Positions 24,983 to 33,328 of a DNA stretch of 64,000 bases are shown here, in pieces; position 1 is the first letter of the stretch; the number at the start of each line of letters is the position of its first letter. This stretch comes from a bacterium (GTDB lineage: Bacteria; Bacteroidota; Bacteroidia; Chitinophagales; Saprospiraceae), in contig JANSXW010000007.1 of NCBI GenBank assembly GCA_024742755.1, positions 20,013-84,012 of the forward strand, read 5' to 3'. The notes below the pieces were generated by a model. The model did no database searches. It had not been told where the DNA came from and saw only the letters and a list, made by a program, of their open reading frames with translations. The translations under genes were made by a program, and so were the position numbers.

Positions 24983-26148
24983 AGCACGAGCCCTTTGAGG
25001 TACTCCCCTTCCGGATGGAAAATCCCCACCGGGTGGTCGGCAGGCTGCGAAAGCTGATGCACAACCCGGGCATTGCGCCCGGCCTCATGGGCGGCAGCAA
25101 CGATGGTATTGTTGAACAAGGCCCGGTCTACCACCTGTGAGCAAGAAAAGGTAAACAGCAATCCGCCCGGCTTGACTTTCTGCAGGGCCAGCGCATTCAG
25201 GCGTTTATAGCCCTGCACGGCATTATGGCGCTTTTTGATGTTCTTGGCGAAAGCCGGCGGGTCTACAATCACAATATCGTAGTCTGCGGGCGCTTCTTTC
25301 AGGAAAGCCATGACATCCTGAGTGTGGCTTTGGTGAAGCCCTGCCCCGAAGTTACCCAGTTCCACATTACGGTCGGTCAGCGCCATAGCGGTTTGAGAAA
25401 CGTCTACGGATGCGACCTGCCGCGCACCAGCCTGCAATGCGTAGATGGAAAAGCCACCGGTGTAGCAGAAGGTGTTAAGCACTTTTTTGCCGGGCGCATA
25501 CCGGGCAAGCAGTTGCCGGTTTTCCCGCTGATCGAGGAAGAAGCCGGTTTTTTGCCCGGTTTCCCAGTCAACCTGAAAGGTATGGCCGTACTCCAAAACC
25601 TCCGTGGGGGCACCTTCGCCCCAGACGTAGGCATTCTTAAGATGTTCGCTGTAGTTGCGGGGCAGGGTTTCGGCACTTTTATCGTAGATGGCGTTGAGTT
25701 GAGGCCCCATCGCATGGCGCAAGGCGTTAACAATCTCCTCCATCGCCCGGTGCATGCCAATAGAGTGGCATTGCACCACTGCCGTACCTGCATAGTAGTC
25801 AATGATAAGCCCGGGCAGCCCGTCGCCCTCCGCATGAATGAGCCGGTAGGCGTTGAGGTCATCCCGCTGCGTAAGCCCGAGGGCAGCCCGGTAATCATAG
25901 GCATTTTGCAGGCGTTGATTCCAAAAGGCCTGATCGGGCGCAGTACCCCCAAAGACGATCATGCGCACCATGATGCTGCCGTGCTGGAAATGCCCGGCAC
26001 CAAAGACTTCTCCATCTTCTCCAACCACCTGTACAAGGTCGCCATCCTGAACGCCTTCCGGTGTGCTTTTGATGGCCCCGCTAAAAACCCAGGGGTGGCG
26101 GCGGCGCAGGGCAGCCGCTTTCTTTTTCCGAATTACAACTTGCTTCAT
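24970..26148 (-). CDS. RlmI-like class I SAM-dependent rRNA methyltransferase
   Basis: The 392-aa protein has an N-terminal PUA domain (about 1-75; MKQVVIRKKKAAALRRRHPW followed by VFSGAI). A middle EEHAD-like domain carries ENRQLLARYAPGKKVLNTFC, and the Rossmann methyltransferase domain has motif I NTFCYTGGFSIYALQAGA, motif IV DIVIVDPPAFAKN and a catalytic-type Cys in FTFSCSQVVD. It resembles RlmI, which makes m5C1962 in 23S rRNA, although the exact target base is inferred. It is 19 bp downstream of the ATPase gene and probably cotranscribed with it. Confidence 0.9.
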   Translation of the reverse strand: MKQVVIRKKKAAALRRRHPWVFSGAIKSTPEGVQDGDLVQVVGEDGEVFGAGHFQHGSIMVRMIVFGGTAPDQAFWNQRLQNAYDYRAALGLTQRDDLNAYRLIHAEGDGLPGLIIDYYAGTAVVQCHSIGMHRAMEEIVNALRHAMGPQLNAIYDKSAETLPRNYSEHLKNAYVWGEGAPTEVLEYGHTFQVDWETGQKTGFFLDQRENRQLLARYAPGKKVLNTFCYTGGFSIYALQAGARQVASVDVSQTAMALTDRNVELGNFGAGLHQSHTQDVMAFLKEAPADYDIVIVDPPAFAKNIKKRHNAVQGYKRLNALALQKVKPGGLLFTFSCSQVVDRALFNNTIVAAAHEAGRNARVVHQLSQPADHPVGIFHPEGEYLKGLVLYVD

Positions 26149-26167
26149 GCCGCAAAGGTAGGCAAGA

Positions 26168-27286
26168 TCAGCTCAATTTCTGCAGTTCCTCAATCATCAG
26201 GTCAAAATTCACGTGCTCGCGGATCAAAGTAATGGCCCGTTTAATTTTCCAGGGCGTACGGGTATTGATCTTTACCTCGATGCGGCTCACCTTGACCACC
26301 GAGCCGTAGGTGTCGAGCTGTGTGGTAATGACTGGAATCTCATTTTTCATGAAGTAGGGGTGCTCCATTTCTTCGGGCTTATACCAGTTGGCCTGTTTGC
26401 CATCGCCGGTCACAATCACGCCAGACAAAGGCGTGCGCTTTAGGTTTTTCACCTTGGCAATTTGCTTGACCTTTTCGATGGCCTCATTCAGTCGCTTGTG
26501 GCTCACCACCAGGAGAATATTGCGGAAAGCACTGAATTCATTGAGGTCCACCAGGGAGCCTGCCATGATGTCCTCTACCCGGTTATTGAGGCGGTGCCCG
26601 TTGAAGACCACCCGCCCGCCAACGACTTCATTGACCGTTTCCATGATGGGGAAAAGCAGGGTTTTGTCAAAAGGGACGACCCCAAGGAGCGGGATGCCCA
26701 TCCTTTCCAGCTTTTTGCCGACGAACTGCGTGACCTCATCGTGCTTTTCCGGGATGACCTTGTTGACGATCACCCCGAGCAGCGGGAGGTTTTGCTCCCG
26801 GAACAGCGCCATGCTCATAATCAGGCGGTCAATGGTACGCCCAATGCCCCCTTCCACCACCATGACCACGGCAGCATCGAGCATTTTGGCCACATCCGCG
26901 TTAGAAAGGTCTACTACGCCCCCCACGCCCGGGTGGCCGGTCCCTTCGTAAACCATGATATCAAAATCAGGCTCCAGTTTATTAGCAGCTGCGTGGATAG
27001 CCTCCGGGTAATTGAAATCTTCCGGGTTAGCGAGGTAAGCCTTGGTAGCGCCCCGGCCGAGAATGACCGGGCTATGGTACTCCGGCATCAGCTCAAAGCC
27101 AATAACCTGGGAAAAGAGGACCGCATCTTTATCGGCTGTTTTCCCGTTGACCGTAAGGTGCTGCTGCCCGACCGGCTTGCAATAGCCGGTATTGTAGCCC
27201 ATTTTTTGCAAATTAGCTACAATGCCCAGTGTAGACGTGGTCTTGCCAATATGCTGCCCGGTCGCAGCGACATAGATATTTTTCAT
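26168..27286 (-). CDS. BioD-like P-loop ATPase with a DRTGG-type domain
   Basis: The 372-aa protein starts MKNIYVAATGQHIGKTTSTL; its GQHIGKTT P-loop is a deviant Walker A of the dethiobiotin-synthetase-like kind. Further elements are CKPVGQQ, DIMVYEGTGHPGVGGVVDLS (Mg-binding acidic and Gly-rich loop) and VVEGGIGRTIDRL. Residues about 235-345 resemble the DRTGG domain found in the N-terminal part of the Pta phosphotransacetylase. The combination is close to Pta N-terminal regions without the catalytic acetyltransferase part. Its role is not established; regulation of acetyl-phosphate or nucleotide sensing is possible. It forms an operon with the rRNA methyltransferase. Confidence 0.8.
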   Translation of the reverse strand: MKNIYVAATGQHIGKTTSTLGIVANLQKMGYNTGYCKPVGQQHLTVNGKTADKDAVLFSQVIGFELMPEYHSPVILGRGATKAYLANPEDFNYPEAIHAAANKLEPDFDIMVYEGTGHPGVGGVVDLSNADVAKMLDAAVVMVVEGGIGRTIDRLIMSMALFREQNLPLLGVIVNKVIPEKHDEVTQFVGKKLERMGIPLLGVVPFDKTLLFPIMETVNEVVGGRVVFNGHRLNNRVEDIMAGSLVDLNEFSAFRNILLVVSHKRLNEAIEKVKQIAKVKNLKRTPLSGVIVTGDGKQANWYKPEEMEHPYFMKNEIPVITTQLDTYGSVVKVSRIEVKINTRTPWKIKRAITLIREHVNFDLMIEELQKLS

Positions 27287-27408
27287 ATGCGCTCTGTTTG
27301 AGAGCGGTTAAGGTAGGGATTTTTTCTCATCTGAGGAGGGGATTTGCACCACTGCGCAGCGGCAAAGGGCCCGTTCTTAAGCTCACATCCCATAGCTTGC
27401 CCTCCTTC

Positions 27409-28923
27409 CTACCTTTTCAGCGCTGCCCGGTTGATCTTGCCGGTATCGTTTTTGGGCAACTCGTCCAGGAATACGATATCCCGTGGCACTTTGAATTTGG
27501 CCAGATGCGCTTTGCAATGGGCACGAAGGGTTTCCGCATCCCCGGTTTGGCCTGAAGCATGCAGCACAACGAAAGCCCGGCCGGACTCCCCCCATTTCTC
27601 ATCCGGCACACCGATCACAGCGGCTTCGGCCACTGCGGGGTGGGCCTGCAGGACGCGCTCCACTTCTGCCGGATAGACGTTCTCGCCCCCGGAGATGTAC
27701 ATGTTCTTGATGCGGTCTACCACAAAGAAGTAATGCCCCTCGTCCGCCCTTACCATATCACCGGTGTGGAACCAGCCATCGGTAATTGATTTTTGCGTGG
27801 CGGCTTCATTTTGCCAGTATCCCGGTGTGACCATAGGTCCTTTTAGCCAAAGCTCGCCAGCCATACCGGGCTCAACATCCTGCCCTTGCGCATCCACAAT
27901 GCGGGTTTGCACGTAAAAGTTAGGCCGCCCGATCGAGCCTTTCTTCCGGATGGCATCGGACTGATGCAGGGAAAATAAATTAGGGCCGACTTCTGTCAAA
28001 CCGTACCCCTGACGCACCGGCACGCCTTTTTCATCCCATTTTTCAATGAGCGGGATCGGCATGGGCTCTCCGCCGACAATCAGGTAGTAAAGGCCGGGGA
28101 ATTGCGCGGCTTCAAAGCCCGGTGCATCTGCCATCATTTTCAGAATGGTGGGAACGCCCATAAAAAGGGTTGCCCGTTCCTCCTGCAAAAGCTGCAGCGC
28201 CTGCTCCGGGTCAAATTTGCGCAAGAGCACCGTGTAGGCGCCATGGTGCAGGAAGGGCGTAGTCAGTACATTCCACCCGCCTGTGTGGAAGGGCGGCATG
28301 ACGTTGACGGTACGGCTTTCCGTATTGACAATGAGGCTCATGGCCGTATTGACGCTGTTCCAGAATAGCATCTTGTGGCTGTAAATAGCGCCTTTGGGGA
28401 AACCGGTGGTGCCCGAAGTATACAGGATGAAGGCAGGGTGGTCCTCCCCTACCGGTTGCAGTGGGAAAGCAGGGTGCATTTTGTCTTTCTGAGCTTCACA
28501 GAAGGCCTGCAGAGTTGCCCAGGGCAGGTAGTGTGGTCCCTTTGCCAGGGCTGCACCAGCCTTTAAAGTGGCTTCAAATTTTTCTTCGCAGATCACCAGC
28601 TTGGGCGCCGCATCCTTCAGCAGGTAATCAAGCTCTGCCGATGCCAACCGGTAATTCAGCGGGACCAGCACAAAGCCCATGCGCTGCATCGCGGCAAACA
28701 GGGCTATGTATTCCAGGTTGTTTTCTGCCAACAGTGCGATGCGGTCGCCGGTCTGCACACCATATTGCTGCTGCAAATGGGCACAGAGGGCATCGCTGAG
28801 CCGGCCGAGCTGCCCGTAGGTCAGCGTACGCCCTGTTTCTGCTTCCTTTACGGCCACCTTCTCCGGGCTGTAGAGTGCCCACCGGGCAGTCCAGTCTTGT
28901 TGGGGTATCGTTTGTGATTGCAT
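27409..28923 (-). CDS. Acyl-CoA ligase (AMP-binding, fatty-acyl-CoA synthetase type)
   Basis: The 504-aa adenylate-forming enzyme has the P-loop FILYTSGTTGFPKGAIYSHK (about 170-189), the A5 motif GYGLTEVGPN, the A7/A8 motifs WFHTGDMVRADEGHYFFVDR (with one extra V), KNMYISGGENVYPAEVE, and the A10 lysine motif NDTGKINRAALKR at the C-terminus. It activates a carboxylic acid to its CoA thioester through an acyl-AMP intermediate. Chain length cannot be judged. The gene lies downstream of a KAS III-like gene on the same strand, with a 233-bp gap holding an inverted repeat, so a shared acyl pathway is plausible but cotranscription is uncertain. Confidence 0.92.
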   Translation of the reverse strand: MQSQTIPQQDWTARWALYSPEKVAVKEAETGRTLTYGQLGRLSDALCAHLQQQYGVQTGDRIALLAENNLEYIALFAAMQRMGFVLVPLNYRLASAELDYLLKDAAPKLVICEEKFEATLKAGAALAKGPHYLPWATLQAFCEAQKDKMHPAFPLQPVGEDHPAFILYTSGTTGFPKGAIYSHKMLFWNSVNTAMSLIVNTESRTVNVMPPFHTGGWNVLTTPFLHHGAYTVLLRKFDPEQALQLLQEERATLFMGVPTILKMMADAPGFEAAQFPGLYYLIVGGEPMPIPLIEKWDEKGVPVRQGYGLTEVGPNLFSLHQSDAIRKKGSIGRPNFYVQTRIVDAQGQDVEPGMAGELWLKGPMVTPGYWQNEAATQKSITDGWFHTGDMVRADEGHYFFVVDRIKNMYISGGENVYPAEVERVLQAHPAVAEAAVIGVPDEKWGESGRAFVVLHASGQTGDAETLRAHCKAHLAKFKVPRDIVFLDELPKNDTGKINRAALKR

Positions 28924-29014
28924 GGTGGTTAGGGTTTTGTACTATACGAAACGCTATTTTATACCGGCAAAATACTTCTTTGCCAGGTCTTCGTGCAAAG
29001 GAAGGCAAAGGGTG

Positions 29015-29151
29015 CACGCAAAGAGCGCAAAGGAAGGACGGACTGAATGTCTGCTGCAGAGGGAATGCAGAGCAGTGCCAGACTCCAGATTTTACCCCTT
29101 CGCGGTCTTTGCGCCCCCTTTGTATAAACCACTCTCCGCGCTCTTTGCGTG
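29015..29151. repeat. Inverted repeat of the CGCAAAG type between acyl-CoA ligase and KAS III genes
   Basis: CACGCAAAGAGCGC (29015-29028) and its exact inverse GCGCTCTTTGCGTG (29138-29151) are separated by 109 bp. The surrounding arms contain further CAAAG/CTTTG units (28996-29034 and 29101-29122). The unit resembles a dispersed intergenic repeat. It contains no conserved ORF; the 76-aa and 253-aa ORFs across it are not credible genes. Confidence 0.6.
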
Positions 29152-29156
29152 AACCC

Positions 29157-30161
29157 CTATTCCAGCTCCTCGCCAAGGCGCACCGCAGCACTGGCAAATG
29201 CCAGCCCGCCGCCCGAGCCAATGAAGTAGGCCAGTTGCCCGGCTTTGAGCTTGCCTTCCTCATAAGCCTGATTAAAGGCCATCGGAATGCAGGCCGAGCC
29301 GGTGTAGCCATAATAATGCATCACGGTGTGCGCCTTCTCCCGGGGCTGCCCCAGGCGCTCCAGTGTCTCCCAAATGCTGTGGATGTTGATCTGGGTGATA
29401 AAGAAATGGTCGATCTCTTCATTGCTGACGCCAATACGGTGGCTCAGCCCATTGGCCATTTTCGACCAGATTTCCGGGTTGAGCTCCTTCGGGAATTTGC
29501 GGACAAATTGCAATTGGTGCCCATGCTGATCGATCAGCTCATGCGTCACCGGCTGCTTAGCCGCACCACCGTAGATACCCATCCACTCATTGTACTGGCC
29601 TTCGGTGATCAGCTCTGTTGCCAGCACGCCTTTTGAGGTGTCCTCACCGGCTTTCAGCACCACGGCCCCTGCCCCATCGGCAAAGAGGGTGACGGTTTTT
29701 TTATCTGCTTTGTTAAGGTATTTGCTCATGGCGTAGGCTCCGATCACGAGCACATGATTGTACTGCTCATCGGAACGGATGTATTTGGAACCTATGTCCA
29801 TGGCCGTCACGAAGCCCGCACAGGCCGTATTGATGTCGAAGGTCCCGGCATTTTTCGCCCCCAGGCGGTCCTGCACCACAGAAGAGGTAGAAGGCGAGAT
29901 AAACTCTGGTGTATCCGTGGAAATGATGATCAGGTCGAGGTCTTCCGGCTGCAGCCCGGCACGTTCCAGCGCCTGAAGGGCAGCCCGCTCACTGAGGTCG
30001 GCCGTGCTTTCTTCATCGGTGCACCAACGGCGCTCGTAGATGGCGACATTCTCCCGGAGCCAGGTATCCACGTCTTCTCCTAAAGTCTCATTGAAATAAC
30101 TATTCGGTATGACCTGCTCCGGTGCATAGGCTCCCACAGAGCAGATGTAAGCATTGCGCAT
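29157..30161 (-). CDS. KAS III-like (FabH-related) acyl-thioester enzyme with altered active site
   Basis: The protein has 334 aa from the ATG at 30161 (MRNAYICSVGAYAPEQVIPN); the track's longer start adds a non-homologous tail. The thiolase fold is clear: DLDLIIISTDTPEFISPSTS, the nucleophile FDINTACAGFVTAMD (Cys about 113), and the C-terminal GSGGGLAFASAAVRL. Where FabH has PHQAN this protein reads ITQIN, and where FabH has GNTSAAS it reads GYTGSAC. The catalytic His and Asn are therefore replaced by Thr and Tyr. Without them decarboxylative condensation is unlikely; acyl transfer onto another acceptor is a better guess. An acyl-CoA ligase gene lies downstream. Confidence 0.85.
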   Translation of the reverse strand: MRNAYICSVGAYAPEQVIPNSYFNETLGEDVDTWLRENVAIYERRWCTDEESTADLSERAALQALERAGLQPEDLDLIIISTDTPEFISPSTSSVVQDRLGAKNAGTFDINTACAGFVTAMDIGSKYIRSDEQYNHVLVIGAYAMSKYLNKADKKTVTLFADGAGAVVLKAGEDTSKGVLATELITEGQYNEWMGIYGGAAKQPVTHELIDQHGHQLQFVRKFPKELNPEIWSKMANGLSHRIGVSNEEIDHFFITQINIHSIWETLERLGQPREKAHTVMHYYGYTGSACIPMAFNQAYEEGKLKAGQLAYFIGSGGGLAFASAAVRLGEELE

Positions 30162-30242
30162 GCGCTGAATTGGTTTTGATTTCGAATAAAAGGCTAATGT
30201 AGTATTTGCCGCCCGTTTTTTCCATTGGAGGCAGAAAAGAAA

Positions 30243-30284
30243 GGGCATGCCCGTAAAGTCAAGGCCTTTTTTACGAGCATGCCC
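30243..30284 (-). terminator. Terminator after the TonB-dependent receptor gene
   Basis: On the minus strand, GGGCATGC pairs with GCATGCCC, extended by CGTAAA/TTTACG, around a GC-rich loop; the stem is followed by TTTCTTTTC. It lies 25 bp after the receptor's stop, before the KAS III-like gene. Confidence 0.75.
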
Positions 30285-30308
30285 CTGTGGTATTTCCTTT
30301 CAACTCAA

Positions 30309-32816
30309 TTAGAGGTTGATCCGGAACTCAAGCGTGTAAATACCGCGGGTTGGCGCTGCTGCCGTGAATTCCCGCAGCTCCTGATTGAAAAGGTTTACAG
30401 CTGATAAATTCACCTGATAGCGGTCGTTGAAGCGGTAACCCAGGTTTAAGTCAAAGGTTACAAATCCGCCCAGCGGACCGTAGTTGTAGGTGTCGGCGCT
30501 GCGGGCATCTTCAATAATGGGGCGGCCACGATAGGTAAGGTCCGGATAAGACCTGGATGCAATCTGGAAACTGGAGAAGTAGTCAAACTCTTCCACCCAA
30601 CGGGCATAAAGGCCGGCAGAGAATTTTTCATCGGAATAATCCAGCCCGATGCCGCCTTTGTTCGTCGGTGCATTTACCAGGATATCCAGGAAGTTAACCA
30701 CGCCATCACCGTTAAAATCATTCTCCGCATTGTCCTCGTCTACGCTCCAGTCAAAATAGGAGTAGTTGGCGGTCATGCTGAATTCAGGCGTGAAGTAGTA
30801 GGTAGCCGAAAGGTCAGCGCCATAGGTATTGACCAGGCCAAAGTTGATGTACGTTGCCACCAATCCGCCAAATGCCCCAAAACCGGATTGCACATCCTCA
30901 ATAGGCTGATCGCCACGCTGAGTAGTTACCCCCACTACCGTGACCGGGCTCAGGAAGTCCTCAGAAATATTGTAGTAAGCATTCGCATCGATAAACAGCT
31001 TATTGGGGATCACCTGTCCCCGGTAGCCCAGTTCGATCGTTTGCAGGCGCTCTACGGTTTGCTTAGGTACCATCGTGCCATCTGCCAGGGTAAAACCATC
31101 TGCGTTGCCCAAAATCAGGCCGTTGAAGAGGTCACCAAACATATTGAGAATGGTGGGAGCGGCAATGCCCTGCCCGTAAGTCAGGCGCCAGCTGCCATAA
31201 TCGCCGATTTTCAGCAGGCCAAATTTCGGTACGAAGTTCGCCTCGTACACATCGTGGTAATCGTAGCGGGCAGCACCAATCGCTTTGAACCCGCCACCGA
31301 AGTTGTAGGTCAGGTGCGCATAAGCACCATACTGATTGACGACGATATTATCGCCATCCCAAAACGGATTGAACTCATTCTCAATGAGGTAGGTGCCGTT
31401 GGAGTTGGCGCGGTCCTGCTGCCACTGCGCACCGGCAATCAGCTCCAGCCCGCCAAAATTTTCGTTGTACTGAATCTCCGCATTGGAGCGGCTTGAGGCA
31501 TCCTGAAAGAGCGCCCCCGTTTCGTAGGAGTAGTCTCCCCGGGCCTCTTCGTCACTCAGGCCTGCCAAGTCAATGCCATTATAGTAGCGCTTGGTACGGT
31601 CATCAATAGAATACGTATTGTCGGTGCTGCTGCCGGTGTAGTAAAACTGGGCGAAGAAGTTTTTATAATTCACCCGGGCTTGCGCAAAGTAGACCTGCCA
31701 GTCGATGATCTGATTCCGGCCAACGTTGGTTGGGGAAAGGTAATTGCTGTTGCTGTAGCCGGTGTTGAAAATGAATTCCAGATCGTTGGTGGGCGTGTAG
31801 TACAATGCGCCTTCCAGTTTGGTGAAGTCAATGCCCCGGTCAAGCTCCAGTTCTTCATAGCCTTCCGCAATGCCATCGGGGCCTTCGTACTCCGGTGTGC
31901 CGCGCAGGTTGCCTTTGGCATCAAGCCGGTCGATGAAAACGGAGTCCGCCCATTCAAATTCGGTAGCGGCTGAGTACTCGCCAAGGATTTTGTAGGCGAA
32001 TTTGTCATTCACTTTGTTGGCGTGCCGCAGGCGCACCGAGTACAGTGGGTCGCCATCGCCACTGACGCCTCCGTTCAGCGTGATAGTCGTGCCCTCGGAG
32101 GTACGTGGGTCCTTTGTTACAATATTGAGCAATCCATTATGGGCGTTGGGGCCATACATGGTTGCATTCGGGCCAAGCACGACTTCCACCCGCTCTATGT
32201 CCTCCTTGATGGTGGTATTCAGCGGGCCAAAAGGCAGGCCAGTCGCGATAAGCGTGGAGTACCGCCCGTCCGTCACCTGCAGGTTCTTGGCATTGAAGTT
32301 GGAGTTGAAGCCCCGGATGTTGAATGCCGGTGTGGCAATACCTGCCCGGAAGTAGTCCACCCCTTTCTGTCGGGCAATCAGTTCCGCAGGGTTACCTGCG
32401 TACTCCTGAATTTGCCGGGCGAAGATGGTTTCGATAGTGGCCGGGCTCTCGACCAGCTTTTCCGGGCGCTTGGAACCCGACACCACCACTTCGCTACCGA
32501 TGATCCCACCGGCAGTCATGGCAAAATCCTGCTCCGCCTGCCCGCCTTCCTCTACACGCACTGTGGCTTTAGAAGGCTGATAACTCACGTAGGATACCAC
32601 AATAGTGTAGGTTCCCGGCTTGACGTTGACAAGGTAGCGCCCATCTTCGTCCGTGGACGTCCCAACAGAGGACCCTTCAATCAGGATATTGGCGCCGATT
32701 AGCGGCTCATTGGTAAGGTCATCGGTGACAACACCGAAAATTTGCCCGGTTTGCGCCCATGCCGACAGGCACAGAGAAACCAGGACTGCGAGGGTAAACA
32801 GTCGTTTCATAAACAT
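30309..32816 (-). CDS. TonB-dependent receptor with carboxypeptidase-like leader domain
   Basis: The 835-aa protein has a signal peptide (about 1-23, ending SAWAQ). A CarboxypepD_reg-like domain follows (about 25-110; IFGVVTDDLTNEPLIGANIL), then a plug (about 125-235; IETIFARQIQEYAGNPAELI and VEVVLGPNATMYGPNAHNG), then a beta-barrel ending LEFRINL. It differs from SusC proteins in lacking the SusC extension, and there is no SusD partner. It resembles siderophore or small-ligand receptors; the ligand is unknown. It is a single gene with its own terminator. The start may be the second Met at 32810 instead. Confidence 0.9.
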   Translation of the reverse strand: MFMKRLFTLAVLVSLCLSAWAQTGQIFGVVTDDLTNEPLIGANILIEGSSVGTSTDEDGRYLVNVKPGTYTIVVSYVSYQPSKATVRVEEGGQAEQDFAMTAGGIIGSEVVVSGSKRPEKLVESPATIETIFARQIQEYAGNPAELIARQKGVDYFRAGIATPAFNIRGFNSNFNAKNLQVTDGRYSTLIATGLPFGPLNTTIKEDIERVEVVLGPNATMYGPNAHNGLLNIVTKDPRTSEGTTITLNGGVSGDGDPLYSVRLRHANKVNDKFAYKILGEYSAATEFEWADSVFIDRLDAKGNLRGTPEYEGPDGIAEGYEELELDRGIDFTKLEGALYYTPTNDLEFIFNTGYSNSNYLSPTNVGRNQIIDWQVYFAQARVNYKNFFAQFYYTGSSTDNTYSIDDRTKRYYNGIDLAGLSDEEARGDYSYETGALFQDASSRSNAEIQYNENFGGLELIAGAQWQQDRANSNGTYLIENEFNPFWDGDNIVVNQYGAYAHLTYNFGGGFKAIGAARYDYHDVYEANFVPKFGLLKIGDYGSWRLTYGQGIAAPTILNMFGDLFNGLILGNADGFTLADGTMVPKQTVERLQTIELGYRGQVIPNKLFIDANAYYNISEDFLSPVTVVGVTTQRGDQPIEDVQSGFGAFGGLVATYINFGLVNTYGADLSATYYFTPEFSMTANYSYFDWSVDEDNAENDFNGDGVVNFLDILVNAPTNKGGIGLDYSDEKFSAGLYARWVEEFDYFSSFQIASRSYPDLTYRGRPIIEDARSADTYNYGPLGGFVTFDLNLGYRFNDRYQVNLSAVNLFNQELREFTAAAPTRGIYTLEFRINL

Positions 32817-32864
32817 GGTCTTTTCTCTTTCGGTTAGAACAATCAGGCAATAGCTACGCCATAG

Positions 32865-32876
32865 CTAAAATTTTAG
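32865..32876. promoter_or_regulatory. Palindrome upstream of the TonB-dependent receptor, candidate operator
   Basis: CTAAAATTTTAG is a perfect 12-bp palindrome 49 bp before the receptor's start, next to TAGCTA repeats (32851-32856 and 32862-32867). Receptor genes are often metal- or ligand-regulated, so an operator is possible. It does not match a Fur box closely. Confidence 0.35.
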
Positions 32877-33127
32877 GCTATCTAACGAAACCAATGCCAA
32901 TTAAAATTCGGATGGTCAAAATTAGGAATCGGGGCTTCCATACCAAGAGCCGTTGATATTCATCAGGGCTTGACTTAAAACTTAATTTTCCGGAAAACCA
33001 GGCTAAACCGCTCTTTTATAAGGCTTATTACTCTCCAAATTGGTGCCCTGACTTGCGCTGTTTTTTTATGGCACTCCTATGACAAAAAAGGTGACATTCG
33101 TCATCCCACTTTAGAACCAGCTTATTT

Positions 33128-33135
33128 TAAATTTG
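33128..33135 (+). promoter_or_regulatory. -7 box TAAATTTG upstream of the small Lys/Cys protein gene
   Basis: TAAATTTG fits the Bacteroidota TAnnTTTG box and lies 43 bp before the ATG at 33179. No good -33 TTTG element is visible at the expected distance, so support is moderate. Confidence 0.45.
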
Positions 33136-33178
33136 TCTAAATAAACCTAACGATTCATTCTATCAACAAGCAAAAGCC

Positions 33179-33328
33179 ATGACCAGAAGATCGACCAACC
33201 GGACTGATGCCGATCCAACTGCAGTACGTATGCCATTTCCACTCCCCATTGTGGAAGCCAAGAAGAAGAAAAAGTGCTGTAAAAAGTACAAGAAAGGGAA
33301 GCGGTGCAAGAAGTGCCCTGATTGTTAA
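33179..33328 (+). CDS. 49-aa Lys/Cys-rich small protein
   Basis: This gene is not in the ORF track under its own frame. ATG at 33179 to TAA at 33326-33328 encodes 49 residues starting MTRRSTNRTDADPTAV and ending KKCCKKYKKGKRCKKCPDC. Five Cys in the last 18 residues with clustered Lys suggest a metal-binding or nucleic-acid-associated knuckle. I have the impression that similar CCKKYKKGK-RCKKCP tails occur as orphan small proteins in Bacteroidota, but I cannot verify that here. A TAnnTTTG box lies upstream. Its stop overlaps by 3 bp (TTAA) that of the convergent methyltransferase. Confidence 0.7.
   Translation: MTRRSTNRTDADPTAVRMPFPLPIVEAKKKKKCCKKYKKGKRCKKCPDC

Noticed and set aside
28875-29636. 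253-aa plus-strand ORF across the acyl-CoA ligase/KAS III gap
   Set aside because: It overlaps the KAS III-like gene antisense and the inverted repeat; its sequence is repeat-derived and low in information.
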